In this document: in pieces, positions 31,290-44,189 of the stretch
Layout: the number at the start of each line of letters is the position of its first letter
How positions within the stretch are numbered: the first letter of the stretch is position 1
NCBI GenBank assembly: GCA_030159075.1
Contig: BROG01000515.1
Location: 310,001 to 374,000, forward strand
DNA from: Atrina japonica
Taxonomy: Eukaryota; Mollusca; Bivalvia; Pterioida; Pinnidae
Length of the DNA: 64,000 nucleotides
Reading direction: 5' to 3'
The notes under the pieces: generated by a model
Seen by the model: only the letters and a program-made list of their open reading frames with translations
What the model was told of the DNA's origin: nothing
The model's database searches: none
Translations under genes and position numbers: made by a program

Positions 31290-33105
31290 GCCCCCATATG
31301 GGGACGGTATAGTGACCTGATAGTTTAATGTCCTGATTGACCTGATCACCGATATTTCAATGGATAAAGAATAAAAATCTTATGGAATTGTGATTTCTTA
31401 CTTGAAAATATATTATAAAGGTATTTTTCCTATTATATTCAACCTCAAATCACAATTTTTGAAGGAATATTAAACTAATCGGACGTGTTTTAAAATTTGG
31501 TACGGTGTATTGACCTGATTTTTAGTGTAAATACCTGATTAACAATTAGTTTGAATTAAAACGTTTTATTTGAATTTTTAATGTCTTTCTTCAAGTTTAC
31601 ATGTGTACTTTGATAAAATCTATCAAATGAAATAATTTTTTTTTTTAAAAATATTCATTTCTAAGTATTTTATGATAAATTTTCTTCTCATGCAGTGTAA
31701 AGACCTGATTTCGGAATGACCTGATGAAGGCTGATTTACTTGATCGGCGTTTTAGTGTAAAGACCTGATATAGAATAATTTTAAAGTAACACTTTTATTT
31801 TACTTTTTTATATTTTTATTTAGATTTACAATGCTTTTTACTATACAATCTATCAAATGAAATAAAATAATTTTAAAAATATTAATTTTGAAGTATTTTA
31901 CGATACATTTTCTTCTCATGCAGTGTAAAGACCTGATTTTGGTATGACCTGATGCAAGCCTGATCGGCGCTTTTAGTATATTGTAGGCAGTGTAATGACC
32001 TGATGAAGGATGATTTATATTGGTTTTATGATACAATCTATCAGATGAAATAAAATAATTCGAAAAATATTCATTTTTAAATATTATACCAGACATTTTT
32101 TTCTCATGCAGTGTAATGACCTGATATTTTTAAAAATGTATTTCAATGATACATATTTTGTATGTTGTCGTCTGTCATTTTAATTTCAAAATTTCAAATA
32201 CATTCATTTTTTTAAAAGTGTTTTTTTTTTTATTGTCATTGAAAAATAGTTCAAATGTATAATAGTCATCATCATTTTTTACAAGGTTTCAGATTAGCTT
32301 TGAATTTATCGTAAATTACTAATTATGGGCTAATAAAAGTCAGGCTTTCTGTCAATTAGGGTAGACTTTTATCCTTTTGTTAAGCAGAGTATCCCCATTT
32401 TGACAAGACCATGTGAAGTGTGCCTAGAACAAACACAAAAGTAAAATAAAAGTGTTAATTTAAAAAAAAATCTTTATCAGTAACTTACATTAAACTAAAA
32501 GCGCCGATCAGGCTGGCATCAGGTCATTACACTGCATGAGAAGAAAATATATCGTAAAATATTTGAAGATGAATATTTTTCGAATTCTTTTATTTCACCT
32601 GATAAATTGTATCTTAAAAACCATTGTAAATTTAAATAAAAGCATAAAAAGTAAAATTAAAGTGTTAATTTAAAATAATTCTATATCAGGTCTTTACACT
32701 AAAACGCCGATCAATCAGGTCATTACACGGCATGAGAAGAAAATGTATCATAAAATACTTAAAAATAGAATGTTTTTATTTCCTCTGATAAATTTTATCA
32801 AAGTACATATGTAAACTTGAAGAAAGACATTAAGAAGTTAAATAAAACGTTTTAATTCAAACTAATTGTTAATCAGGTATTTACACTAAAAATCAGGTCA
32901 TTACACCGTACCAAATTTTAAAACACGTCCGATTCGTTTAAATATTCCTTCAAAAATTGTGATTTTAGATTAATATAACAGGAAAAATACCTTTATAATA
33001 TATTTTCAAGTAATAAATCACAGTTACATAAGATTTTTATTCTTTATCCATTGAAATATGCCATTAAACTATCGGGTCATTACACCGCCCCCCTCCCCCC
33101 GTATA
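31290..33105. mobile_element. Foldback (long inverted repeat) element, about 1.8 kb
   Basis: The left part (31290-32110) and right part (32500-33105) are inverted copies over about 600 bp: 'acctgattaacaattagttt' / 'aaactaattgttaatcaggt', 'cggacgtgttttaaaatttg' / 'caaattttaaaacacgtccg'. Within each arm the word 'gtgtaa(a/t)gacctgat' recurs, with 'gatcggcg'. The outermost sequence is 'acggtatagtgacctgatag' at left. No coding capacity. Confidence 0.85.
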
Positions 33106-33552
33106 TGCATAGACACTGAAGAGTTCCATTATACACTGAAGAGTTCCAATCTGGACCGCAAGGGTAGGATATAGCGGGTACCACTACATTCACTTACTGC
33201 TGTTTTATACGGTCATTGGCTGCAGCTGTCAATCTCGTTTATCTTATGAATAATGAATCCTACTGGGGTTGTTAACCCAACTCAGCCTGTTAACGCTTAA
33301 CGTCCACCCATTTAAGCAAGGCTCGTTTAAGCAATCCGGAAGTGGGTAAGAAAGTGCTCCTGCTACTTTAAAGTCATTAAGATCGAAACAACTTTGCAGA
33401 ATACATAGAAAATGAATTAGCCTAGTTTGCAAGCCTGATTTAATTCTGGTGACGATTATTAAAAGCAAATGAGAGTCGTCAAATGTATAACACGATGAAG
33501 AGATTGTATCTGGAAGCACAGACCTACTTTCGTTTTCGTTATTTTGATGAAT

Positions 33553-33835
33553 TCTAGTAATTTCGGTATCAAGTATTTTCGGCCCCGAGTAATTTACGCA
33601 TTTAAATGAGTAACTTCGGCACTTAACTTTTCGGCATCAGGTATTTTTGGTACATGAACAGGCAATATCAGCAGCTGATATTAATTAGACAAATAAATTA
33701 ATATCTCCTGATGAATTTTAATTCCTAAAAATAAAGTTTTAATGTTTGTTTTTTGAAGTGCCGAAAATACTTGCTTACAAGTGCCGACATTACTCGGTGC
33801 TGAAATTACCTGATACCATTTCGATCATAAGAACC
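33553..33835. mobile_element. Small inverted-repeat element
   Basis: Left 'ggtatcaagtattttcggcc' and 'gagtaacttcggcactt'; right, inverted, 'aagtgccgaaaatacttgct' and 'ctgaaattacctgataccat'. About 280 bp, no coding content. Confidence 0.65.
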
Positions 33836-34069
33836 TGAAATTCTGTCCATATGGCGTATATTGACGAGTGTAAATTAAGATAAAATCATCAGGAGCCTGT
33901 TTGCTCCTAAATTTTAAATTCTGGGAGCCCAGATTCAAACTTAGGTCCCGTTAATAAAAAGATAATAAAACACAAGTCATAATTTTTAACAACTTGCTCA
34001 GCTGGGCAAGTGCTATACTGATGTTGTGCTTGCACGCCTTGAAAATTAGGTTGCCTGCAAATTTTATTA

Positions 34070-35545
34070 TTTTTTTTAAGGCAAGGCCTTATTGCTATGA
34101 CAGGCTCAGAACTCCTCAGGTTTTTTCGTGTACTCAGTTAAGCATCGTCAGCTTCCCCATTTAAAAATCAATGTGCCATAGGAATAGCTGAACTGCTACC
34201 TGTGCTGTAGAAAGTAGTTACCTGAGATTCAACCATTAAAATACTTCTTTGTGTCTAATTTGAATCTTGTTTCATTTGCATACTCTTTCCTTATAATTCC
34301 TGAACTAGGACATCGTTTCTTTTAATTTGAAAACTCATTGAAACTATAATTGAACAACGAAGACAGTTGAAAATGCTGTGATGAATTATTATAGTCACGT
34401 GACATAGGACACTTGTTGAAAAGGGGAATTCCCTCAGTTCAACTTTGCTGATTTTGACATTGATACCCATTTTAATTTGCATTATTTAGAAACTGGAATC
34501 GATCATTGTTTCCTTTTTATTCATACAACATGAGTTTTTACCTAACTGATAGATTATTTAAGTTTTTAAGCTTACTCGCGGAAGTGCATGATCATAGACA
34601 AACTCACGATTAAACCGTTAATGTCTGACATTGAGTAAGATGCTTTCCTTGTGTGCTGTAAATTCTGTTCATTCGTGAGAGAATTAAAGACCACTTTACT
34701 TGATTGTGGTTATGTTCGGATAGCACAAATATCAATGCAACGATTGCATGATTCCTGCCAGTAATAGAGTTTTTAAGTTTAGCCAGTTGGTTTTAGTTGA
34801 TGTATTTACATTGGTCATCGTTACCACAGGTGTTTTTACTTTAAATCCGTTCTACCCAATGTTTAAATTTATTTGAGACATCGATCTACATTTATTACTC
34901 ATTATTATTTTGAAATTTAGATTGTTTATTCTGAGAAAATAATGATTCTGTGGAGGATAAAATTACTTCAGGTAAATTTTGACATATTTCATTAGACTGA
35001 AAGAATAGTTACAGAATTTACAAAATAATTTCGTGAGAAAAATACTGTCACTTCTGGAAATAAACATGATAATTTAAAAATGCATATATATTTTAGATAT
35101 ATGGAATTGTCCTAGATCTTCCATAAATTTGTACAAATTTTCAAAATTCTGGATTTTACCAGCATAAAAAAATTATTGGTTGTATATAAAACAAAGAATA
35201 AAACAACATAAGTGACAAATATATATGTCCCATGACTTTAAATGTAAATCTAAGTCCAACTCTGTATGTCTGCTGTTTTGTAATAACAATGTAATCATAT
35301 CATAAAATGTATAAATTTCTACTGATGCATAATAAAAATAAGCATCCACTAATTTCTTATATTTCAAAGAAATGTTTTGGTTTAAAGATGTACCATGGTA
35401 TACGACAGCCTATACTAATTTCTGATTTTAGTAGATCAAGGATGTATATTCCCAGGTTAACAGTAATTGCATGTACGTACAGGTATATATTCTTTTATAA
35501 ATTTACCAATTCAGTTTTGGCAAAGGACTTGCCTTTCACTGTTCA
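34070..35545 (+). repeat. Dispersed repeat A, second copy, with an extra 660-bp segment
   Basis: Inverted copy of 4970-5765. Homology runs 34070-34260 and 34915-35545; the segment 34260-34915 is absent from the other copy and is either an insertion here or a loss there. Confidence 0.8.
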
Positions 35546-35639
35546 GGACATTCAGTCCTTTGATTATTTATTGTTATTTTAATAGATATATACAGTGTTA
35601 TTGTCTCTGAATAATATGTTTTCAAGTAAATTAGTTGTA

Positions 35640-36075
35640 CATGCATCTGTATTATCATTTATATCAATCACTACTGTGTGTTTAAATTGATGCAAATTAC
35701 AAAAGTTTTTGTTTTTTAAAACAATATTTGTCCATTTCTTATATTCCATTAAAACTTTTATTCACAACAACTAGTTTTCCTTTTATCATTCACCTACATT
35801 TAATTAAGATTTTATAACTTTATACAATGTATTATAGTATTACATGTGCATGTATCATTTTAACACATCCTGAAATTCAGTTCCGTTTGGTATCAGTTCT
35901 TTTATTACACACACCCAACTTCCATTTCCTCCATAAACTGCAAGCAACAACAGTCAACACATGATGTGTTCTGTGACATTTTTGGCCACCAGATTTATTG
36001 GCAGGTAATGACTAGCGTGTTTACTTTTCAATAAAATAATTATTTTAGTTTCTAATTGGTTTTAGTAGTGCATTT
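35640..36075 (+). repeat. Dispersed repeat B, second copy
   Basis: Inverted copy of 13830-14290: 'aaattgatgcaaattacaaa', 'cccaacttccatttcctcca', 'cacatgatgtgttctgtgac', 'tttagtttctaattggtttt' all find inverted partners there. Confidence 0.75.
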
Positions 36076-36305
36076 TGAACTACAAATAGAAGGAAATGGA
36101 TCACTTAACCAACTTAAGCGTTTTGAAATGACGAAGTGTTGTACATTGTACTTCTACTTTCATTTTGATAAAAGAGGATATTAGAACTTGTCAAAATGTT
36201 AGCTTAATCAGATTGGGAATTTTCAGGGTCAAAATTGGAAAAAACAGATAATAGTTCCAAATGGGAATGGGGCTGAATAACGGCCCCAAAAAGTGGCAAA
36301 ATATG

Positions 36306-36703
36306 GGTCCATGGAAATACCAAAAACAACAATGAATTACCGAAAACACCAGAAAAAGCACTGAAAACACCAATATAAATCTGACATACACCTTAAATAT
36401 TATAGATATTTTGAAATATTTGGATCCGTTATGTAAAATTTTACAAAAATTTCGAATAAGCAATTAAATGTCAATTCTGATGCAAATCTGAGCTCACGCG
36501 TGTGACTTGTGTATCGGAAATAATATCATAATAACTTCTTTGAAATGCATCAAAATTATCTTAAACTTTACATTAGGGAGCCAAATATAAATATTTTTAA
36601 AAATTAAGTTGTTTATCTAATTTATATTGGTGTTTTCGGTGCTTTTTCTGGTGTTTTTGGCAAATCGCTATTGTTTTTGGTAAAATGTATTTCCATGGAC
36701 CGG
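36306..36703. mobile_element. Inverted-repeat element with 75-bp arms
   Basis: Left 'ccatggaaataccaaaaaca' and 'aaaacaccagaaaaagcact'; right, inverted, 'gtgctttttctggtgttttt' and 'tgtatttccatgg'. Arms about 75 bp, loop about 240 bp. Confidence 0.7.
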
Positions 36704-37104
36704 CAAACATCTCTAAAATCAGTTCGCTGAACGGATGACTTTGTATGTAAAACAATTCACCTGATCATAAATTCAGTCACCTCGGGTGAATGGGCAACAG
36801 TCAATTTCCACCCCTGATTGATATACAAATCATTTACATAGCTTGTTTTAATGTTGACCTTCTCATGACAGAGAGCAAGATGTAATGATTTGTATATCAA
36901 TATACGGACAGAATTTCAGGTTGCTGTGTTTTGACTTACAAGATGCATGTTTGGACAGTTTTTGTTTCCAACTGATATTCATTTTCTGTTAGGCTTATAT
37001 ATTGACCAGGCGTCCCTATTTTATACTTTTCTGAAATGATGATGAGGATTTGTATTTATTACAAAGCTAGACCTGCAAAAGGAATCCTTTCAAAGAATTT
37101 CAAT

Positions 37105-37265
37105 TACAGTAAAACTTGCTATAGCGGCCACCTCTATATAAGTTTAACCTGTTTATAAAGGCCAGTTTTTTCAAGTCCCTTCACAGCATACTTAAATTGA
37201 ACCTGTGTATAAGGGTCACCTGCACATAAAAGTCAATATTTTATGGTCCCTTGGGTGACCACTCT
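37105..37265. repeat. Dispersed 'ttgctatagcggccacctct' type repeat
   Basis: Tandem-like lines of 'cctgtttataaaggcca', 'cctgtgtataagggtcac', 'cctgcacataaaagtcaa'. The pattern resembles a common invertebrate interspersed repeat; no gene. Confidence 0.4.
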
Positions 37266-37291
37266 ATATTTTTCTATTATGATCATAGACT

Positions 37292-40200
37292 GTTTCTTGA
37301 TTTTTTGGCTGGATTTAATGAGCAGTGTGACTACTTAAAGCCCTTGCCACTTGTTATTGTGGGGCAGTGAGAGATGTCTCATGTGTATGTTATTGTGGGG
37401 CAGTGAGAGATGTCTCATGTGTGTGTTATTGTGGGACAGTGAGAGAGATGTCTCATGTATGTTATTGTGGGGCAGTGAGAGAGATGTCTCACATGTGTGT
37501 TATTATGGGGACAGTGAGAGAGATGTCTCATGTGTATGTTATTGTGGGGGAGTGAGAGAGATGTCTCATGTGTATGTTATTGTGGGGCAGTGAGAGAGAT
37601 GTCTCACGTGTGTGTTATTGTGGGGCAGTGAGAGAGATGTCTCATGTGTATGTTATTGTGGGGCAGTGAGAGATGTCTGATGTGTGTGTTATTGTGGGGC
37701 AGTGAGAGAGATGTCTCATGTATGTTATTGTGGGGCAGTGAGAGAGATGTCTCATGTGTGTGTTATTATGGGGCAGTGAGAGATGTCTCATGTGTGTGTT
37801 ATTGTGGGACAGTGAGAGAGATGTCTCATGTATGTTATTGTGGGGCAGTGAGAGAGATGTCTCACATGTGTGTTATTATGGGACAGTGAGAGAGATGTCT
37901 CATGTGTATGTTATTGTGGGGCAGTGAGAGAGATGTCTCATGTGTATGTTATTGTGGGGCAGTGAGAGAGATGTCTCACGTGTGTGTTATTATGGGGCAG
38001 TGAGAGAGATGTCTCATGTGTATGTTATTGTGGGGCAGTGAGAGATGTCTGATGTGTGTGTTATTGTGGGGCAGTGAGAGAGATGTCTCATGTATGTTAT
38101 TGTGGGGCAGTGAGAGAGATGTCTCATGTGTGTGTTATTATGGGGCAGTGAGAGAGATGTCTCATGTGTATGTTATTATGGGGCAGTGAGAGATGTCTCA
38201 TGTGTGTGTTATTGTGGGACAGTGAGAGAGATGTCTCATGTATGTTATTGTGGGGCAGTGAGAGAGATGTCTCACATGTGTGTTATTATGGGACAGTGAG
38301 AGAGATGTCTCATGTGTATGTTATTGTGGGGCAGTGAGAGAGATGTCTCATGTGTATGTTATTGTGGGGCAGTGAGAGAGATGTCTCACGTGTGTGTTAT
38401 TATGGGGCAGTGAGAGAGATGTCTCATGTGTATGTTATTGTGGGGCAGTGAGAGATGTCTGATGTGTGTGTTATTGTGGGGCAGTGAGAGAGATGTCTCA
38501 TGTATGTTATTGTGGGGCAGTGAGAGAGATGTCTCATGTGTGTGTTATTATGGGGCAGTGAGAGAGATGTCTCATGTGTATGTTATTGTGGGGCAGTGAG
38601 AGAGATGTCTCATGTGTATGTTATTGTGGGGCAGTGAGAGAGATGTCTGATGTATGTTATTGTGGGGCAGTGAGAGAGATGTCTCACGTGTGTGTTATTA
38701 TGGGGCAGTGAGAGAGATGTCTCATGTGTATGTTATTGTGGGGCAGTGAGAGAGATGTCTCATGTGTATGTTATTGTGGGGCAGTGAGAGAGATGTGTGT
38801 GTTATTATGGGGCAGTGAGAGAGATGTCTCATGTGTATGTTATTGTGGGGCAGTGAGAGAGATGTCTCATGTGTGTGTTATTGTGGGGGCAGTGAGAGAG
38901 ATGTCTCATGTGTGTTATTGTGGGACAGTGAGAGAGATGTCTCGTGTATGTTATTGTGGGGCAGTGAGAGAGATGTCTCATGTGTGTGTTATTGTGGGGC
39001 AGTGAGAGAGATGTCTCATGTATGTTATTGTGGGGCAGTGAGAGATGTCTCATGTGTATGTTATTGTGGGGCAGTGAGAGAGATGTCTCATGTGTGTTAT
39101 TATGGGGCAGTGAGAGAGATGTCTTGTGTATGTTATTGTGGGGCAGTGAGAGAGATGTCTTATGTGTATGTTATTGTGGGGCAGTCAGAGATGTCGCATG
39201 TGTATGTTATTGTGGGGCAGTGAGAGAGATGTCTCATGTGTGTTTATTGTGGGGCAGTGAGAGATGTCTGATGTGTATGTTATTGTGGGGCAGTGAGAGA
39301 GATGTCTCATGTGTATGTTATTGTGGGGCAGTGAGAGATGTCTGATGTGTGTGTTATTGTGGGGCAGTGAGAGAGATGTCTCATGTGTGTGTTATTGTGG
39401 GGGGCAGTGATAGAGAGATGGGATGTGTGTGTTATTGTGGGGCAATGAGAGAAATGTCTCGTGTGTTTTATTGTGGGGCAGTGAGAGAGATGTCTTGTGT
39501 GTGTTATTGTGGGACAGTGAGAGAGATGTCTTGTGTATGTTATTGTGGGGCAGTGAGAGAGATGTCTTATGTGTATGTTATTGTGGGGCAGTGAGAGATG
39601 TCGCATGTGTATGTTATTGTGGGGCAGTGAGAGAGATGTCTCATGTGTGTTATTGTGGGCAGTGAGAGATGTCTGATGTGTATGTTATTGTGGGGCAGTG
39701 AGAGAGATATCTCATGTGTATGTTATTGTGGGGCAGTGAGAGATGTCTGATGTGTGTGTTATTGTGGGGCAGTGAGAGAGATGTCTCGTGTGTGTTATTG
39801 TGGGGCAGTGATAGAGATGTCTGATGTGTGTGTTATTGTGGGGCAGTGAGAGAAATGTCTCGTGTGTGTTATTGTGGGGCAGTGAGAGAGATGTCTTGTG
39901 TGTGTTATTGTGGGACAGTGAGAGAGATGTCTCATGTATGTTATTGTGGGGCAGTGAGAGAGATGTCTCATGTGTGTGTTATTATGGGGCAGTGAGAGAT
40001 GTCTCATGTGTGTGTTATTGTGGGACAGTGAGAGAGATGTCTCATGTATGTTATTGTGGGGCAGTGAGAGAGATGTCTCACATGTGTGTTATTATGGGAC
40101 AGTGAGAGAGATGTCTCATGTGTATGTTATTGTGGGGGCAGTGAGAGAGATGTCTCATGTGTATGTTATTGTGGGGCAGTGAGGAGAGATGTCTCACGTG

Positions 40201-43200
40201 TGTGTTATTGTGGGGCAGTGAGAGAGATGTCTCATGTGTATGTTGTGGGGCAGTGAGAGATTGTCTGATGTGTGTGTTATTGTGGGGCAGTGAGAGAGAT
40301 GTCTCATGTATGTTATTGTGGGGCAGTGAGAGAGATGTCTCATGTGTGTGTTATTATGGGGCAGTGAGAGATGACATGTGTGTGTTATTGTGGGACAGTG
40401 AGAGAGATGTCTCATGTGTATGTTATTGTGGGGCAGTGAGAGAGATGTCTCACATGTGTGTTATTTTCGGGGCAGTGAGAGAGATGTCTCATGTGTATGT
40501 ATTGTGGGGCAGTGAGAGAGATGTCTCATGTGTATTATTGTGGGGCAGTGAGAGAGATGTCTCACGTGTGTGTTATTATGGGGCAGTGAGAGAGATGTCT
40601 CATGTGTATGTTATTGTGGGGCAGTGAGAGATGTCTGATGTGTGTGTTATTGTGGGGCAGTGAGAGAGATGTCTCATGTATGTTATTGTGGGGCAGTGAG
40701 AGAGATGTCTCATGTGTGTGTTATTATGGGGCAGTGAGAGAGATGTCTCATGTGTATGTTATTGTGGGGCAGTGAGAGAGATGTCTCATGTGTGTTATTG
40801 TGGGGCAGTGAGAGAGATGTCTGATGTATGTTATTGTGGGGCAGTGAGAGAGATGTCTCACGTGTGTGTTATTATGGGGCAGTGAGAGAGATGTCTCATG
40901 TGTATGTTATTGTGGGGCAGTGAGAGAGATGTCTCATGTGTATGTTATTGTGGGGCAGTGAGAGAGATGTCTCACATGTGTGTTATTATGGGGCAGTGAG
41001 AGAGATGTCTCATGTGTATGTTATTGTGGGGCAGTGAGAGAGATGTCTCATGTGTGTGTTATTGTGGGGCAGTGAGAGAGATGTCTCATGTGTGTTATTG
41101 TGGGACAGTGAGAGAGATGTCTCGTGTATGTTATTGTGGGGCAGTGAGAGAGATGTCTCATGTGTGTGTTATTGTGGGGCAGTGAGAGAGATGTCTCATG
41201 TATGTTATTGTGGGGCAGTGAGAGATGTCTCATGTGTATGTTATTGTGGGGCAGTGAGAGAGATGTCTCATGTGTGTTATTATGGGGCAGTGAGAGAGAT
41301 GTCTTGTGTATGTTATTGCGGGGCAGTGAGAGAGATGTCTTATGTGTATGTTATTGTGGGGCAGTGAGAGATGTCGCATGTGTATGTTATTGTGGGGCAG
41401 TGAGAGAGATGTCTCATGTGTGTTATTGTGGGGCAGTGAGAGATGTCTGATGTGTATGTTATTGTGGGGCAGTGAGAGAGATGTCTCATGTGTATGTTAT
41501 TGTGGGGCAGTGAGAGATGTCTGATGTGTGTGTTATTGTGGGGCAGTGAGAGAGATCTCGTGTGGTGTTATTGTGGGGCAGTGATAGAGATGTCTGATGT
41601 GTGTGTTATTGTGGGGCAGTGAGAGAAATGTCTCGTGTGTTTTTATTGTGGGGCAGTGAGAGAGATGTCTTGTGTGTGTTATTGTGGGACAGTGAGAGAG
41701 ATGTCTTGTGTATGTTATTGTGGGGCAGTGAGAGAGATGTCTTATGTGTATGTTATTGTGGGGCAGTGAGAGAGATGTCGCATGTGTATGTTATTGTGGG
41801 GCAGTGAGAGAGATGTCTCATGTGTGTTATTGTGGGGCAGTGAGAGATGTCTGATGTGTATGTTATTGTGGGGCAGTGAGAGAGATATCTCATGTGTATG
41901 TTATTGTTGGGCAGTGAGAGATGTCTGATGTGTGTGTTATTGTGGGGCAGTGAGAGAGGTGTCTCGTGTGTGAGTATTGTGGGGCAGTGATAGAGATGTC
42001 TGATGTGTGTGTTATTGTGGGGCAGTGAGAGAAATGTCTCGTGTGTGTTATTGTGGGGCAGTGAGAGAGATGTCTTGTGTGTGTTATTGTGGGACAGTGA
42101 GAGAGATGTCTCATGTGTATGTTATTGTGGGGCAGTGAGTGAGATGTCTCATGTGTGTGTTATTTCGGGGCAGTGAGAAAGATGTCTTGTGTGTGTTATT
42201 ATGGGGCAGTGAGAGAGATGTCTCATGTGTGTGTTATTGTGGAACAGTGAGAGAGATGTCTCATGCATGTTATTGTGGGGCAGTGAGAGAGATGTCTCAT
42301 GTGTGTTATTGTGGGGCAGTAAGAGAGATGTCTGATGTGTATGTTATTGTGGGGCAGTGAGAGAGATGTCTCGTGTGTGTTATTGTGGGGCAGTGAGAGA
42401 GATGTCTCATGTGTATGTTATTGTGGGGAAGTGAGAGAGATGTCTCATGTGTGTGTTATTGTGGGGCAGTGAGAGAGATGTCTCATATGTGTGTTATTGT
42501 GGGGCAGTGAGAGATGTCTGATGTGTATGTTATTATGGGACAGTGAGAGAGATGTCTGATGTGTATGTTATTGTGGGGCAGTGAGTGAGATGTCTCGTGT
42601 GTGTTATTGTGGGGCAGTGAGAGAGATGTCTCATGTGTGTGTTATTGTGGGGCAGTGAGAAAGATGTCTGATGTGTGTGTTATTGTGGGGCAGTGAGAGA
42701 GATGTCTGATGTGTGTTATTGTGGGGCAGTGAGAGAGATGTCTGATGTGTGTGTTATTGTGGGGCAGTGAGAGATGTCTCATGTGTGTGTTATTGTGGGA
42801 CAGTGAGAGAGATGTCTCGTGTATGTTATTGTGGGGCAGTGAGAGAGATGTCTCATGTGTGTGTTATTGTGGGGCAGTGAGAGAGATGTCACTCATGTAT
42901 GTTATTGTGGGGCAGTGAGAGATGTCTCATGTGTATGTTATTGTGGGGCAGTGAGAGAGATGTCTCATGTGTGTTATTAGGGGCAGTGAGAGAGATGTCT
43001 TGTGTATGTTATTGTGGGGCAGTGAGAGAGATGTCTTATGTGTATGTTATTGTGGGGCAGTGAGAGATGTCGCATGTGTATGTTATTGTGGGGCAGTGAG
43101 AGAGATGTCTCATGTGTGTTATTGTGGGGCAGTGAGAGATGTCTGATGTGTATGTTATTGTGGGGCAGTGAGAGAGATGTCTCATGTGTATGTTATTGTG

Positions 43201-44106
43201 GGGCAGTGAGAGATGTCTGATGTGTGTGTTATTGTGGGGCAGTGAGAGAGATGTCTCGTGTGTGTTATTGTGGGGCAGTGATAGAGATGTCTGATGTGTG
43301 TGTTATTGTGGGGCAGTGAGAGAGATGTCTCATGTGTATGTTATTGTGGGGCAGTGAGAGAGATGTCTGATGTGTGTGTTATTGTGGGGCAGTGAGAGAG
43401 ATGTCTCATGTGTGTGTTATTGTGGGGCAGTGAGAGAGATGTCTCATGTGTGTGTTATTGTGGGGCAGTGAGAGAGAGATGTCTCATGTGTATGTTATTG
43501 TGGGGCAGTGAGAGAGAGATGTGTTATTGTGGGCAGTGAGAGATGTCTATGTGTGTGTTATTGTGGGGCAGTGAGAGAGATGTCTCATGTGTGTGTTATT
43601 ATGGGGCAGTGAGAGAGATGTCTCATGTGTGTGTTATTGTGGGGCAGTGAGAGAGATGTCTCGTGTGTTATTGTGGGGCAGTGAGAGATGTCTCATGTGT
43701 GTGTTATTGTGGGGCAGTGAGAGAGATGTGTCATGTGTATGTTATTGTGGGGCAGTGAGATATGTCTTGTGTGTGTTATTGTGGGGCAGTGAGAGAGATG
43801 TCTCATGTGTGTGTTATTGTGGGGCAGTGAGAGAGATGTCTCGTGTGTGTTATTGTGGGGCAGTGAGAGAGATGTCTCATGTGTGTGTTATTGTGGGGCA
43901 GTGAGAGAGATGTCTCATGTGTATGTTTGTATCCTTGCTAGAGTGATCCGTATTCCCAATGGATTTTAAGTTCTGTTATGACCAAGGAATCGGACTGCAC
44001 ATCCTATACCATTGACTCTCCATATAGTCATAGAGCTGTGCGGACAGGAGATGAATAGGACCTTTAAGACAAAGATTTGACACTCTACCAACTAAGCTAC
44101 TGTGTG
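37292..44106 (-). mobile_element. SINE-like element, copy A, split by a 6.6 kb minisatellite
   Basis: Read on the minus strand: tRNA-like head near 44100 (A-box-like TAGCTTAGTTGG, then GGTCCTATTCATCTCC in the B-box place), body 'cctgtccgcacagctctatg', 'tataggatgtgcag', 'cactctagcaaggata', then the 38-bp array, then the tail 'ggctttaagtagtcacactg' and 'ttaaatccagcc' at 37292-37350. All parts have counterparts in the same order in copy B at 48370-50105. Confidence 0.7.
37350..43926. repeat. Giant 38-bp minisatellite, about 6.6 kb
   Basis: Unit 'gttattgtggggcagtgaga' then 'gagatgtctcatgtgtat', with 34- and 36-bp variants and g/a or c/t variants at fixed sites. Higher-order structure is visible: blocks near 38980-39360 recur near 41160-41540 (offset 2180 bp), and shorter 370-410 bp blocks recur at 37680, 38050 and 38460. 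All frames in it are repeat artefacts. Confidence 0.98.
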
Positions 44107-44189
44107 TGGACTAAGGCAGTGCCATTAAATGGTCACAGCTTTTTGTTTTACAAGTGAAGGAAGCTAAGTTGATAAACATGCTGATTTTA

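Larger units (their letters stand above)
33832..36922. mobile_element. Possible 3.1 kb non-autonomous element with 20-bp terminal inverted repeats
   Basis: 'aacctgaaattctgtccata' at 33832 faces its inverted match 'acggacagaatttcaggtt' ending near 36922. The interior holds repeat A (34070-35545), repeat B (35640-36075) and a palindrome (36306-36703), so the composite may be nested. No transposase is visible. Confidence 0.4.

Noticed and set aside
31800..32096. A 98-residue minus-strand frame
   Set aside because: Lies wholly within the AT-rich foldback arm; low-complexity composition and no family resemblance.
35307..35582. A 91-residue frame beginning MYKFLLMHNK, with a near copy at 5031-5225 on the other strand
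   Set aside because: Similarity is explained by dispersed repeat A. The two frames lose common sequence after about 50 residues and resemble no known protein, so I did not call a gene.
37351..43904. Many frames with MLLWGSERDVSC or MRHLSLPHNN
   Set aside because: Both strands of one 38-bp array.
44040..44106. A tRNA gene on the minus strand
   Set aside because: The A-box-like part is good, but the stem partners and B-box are degraded and the sequence continues into a SINE body.
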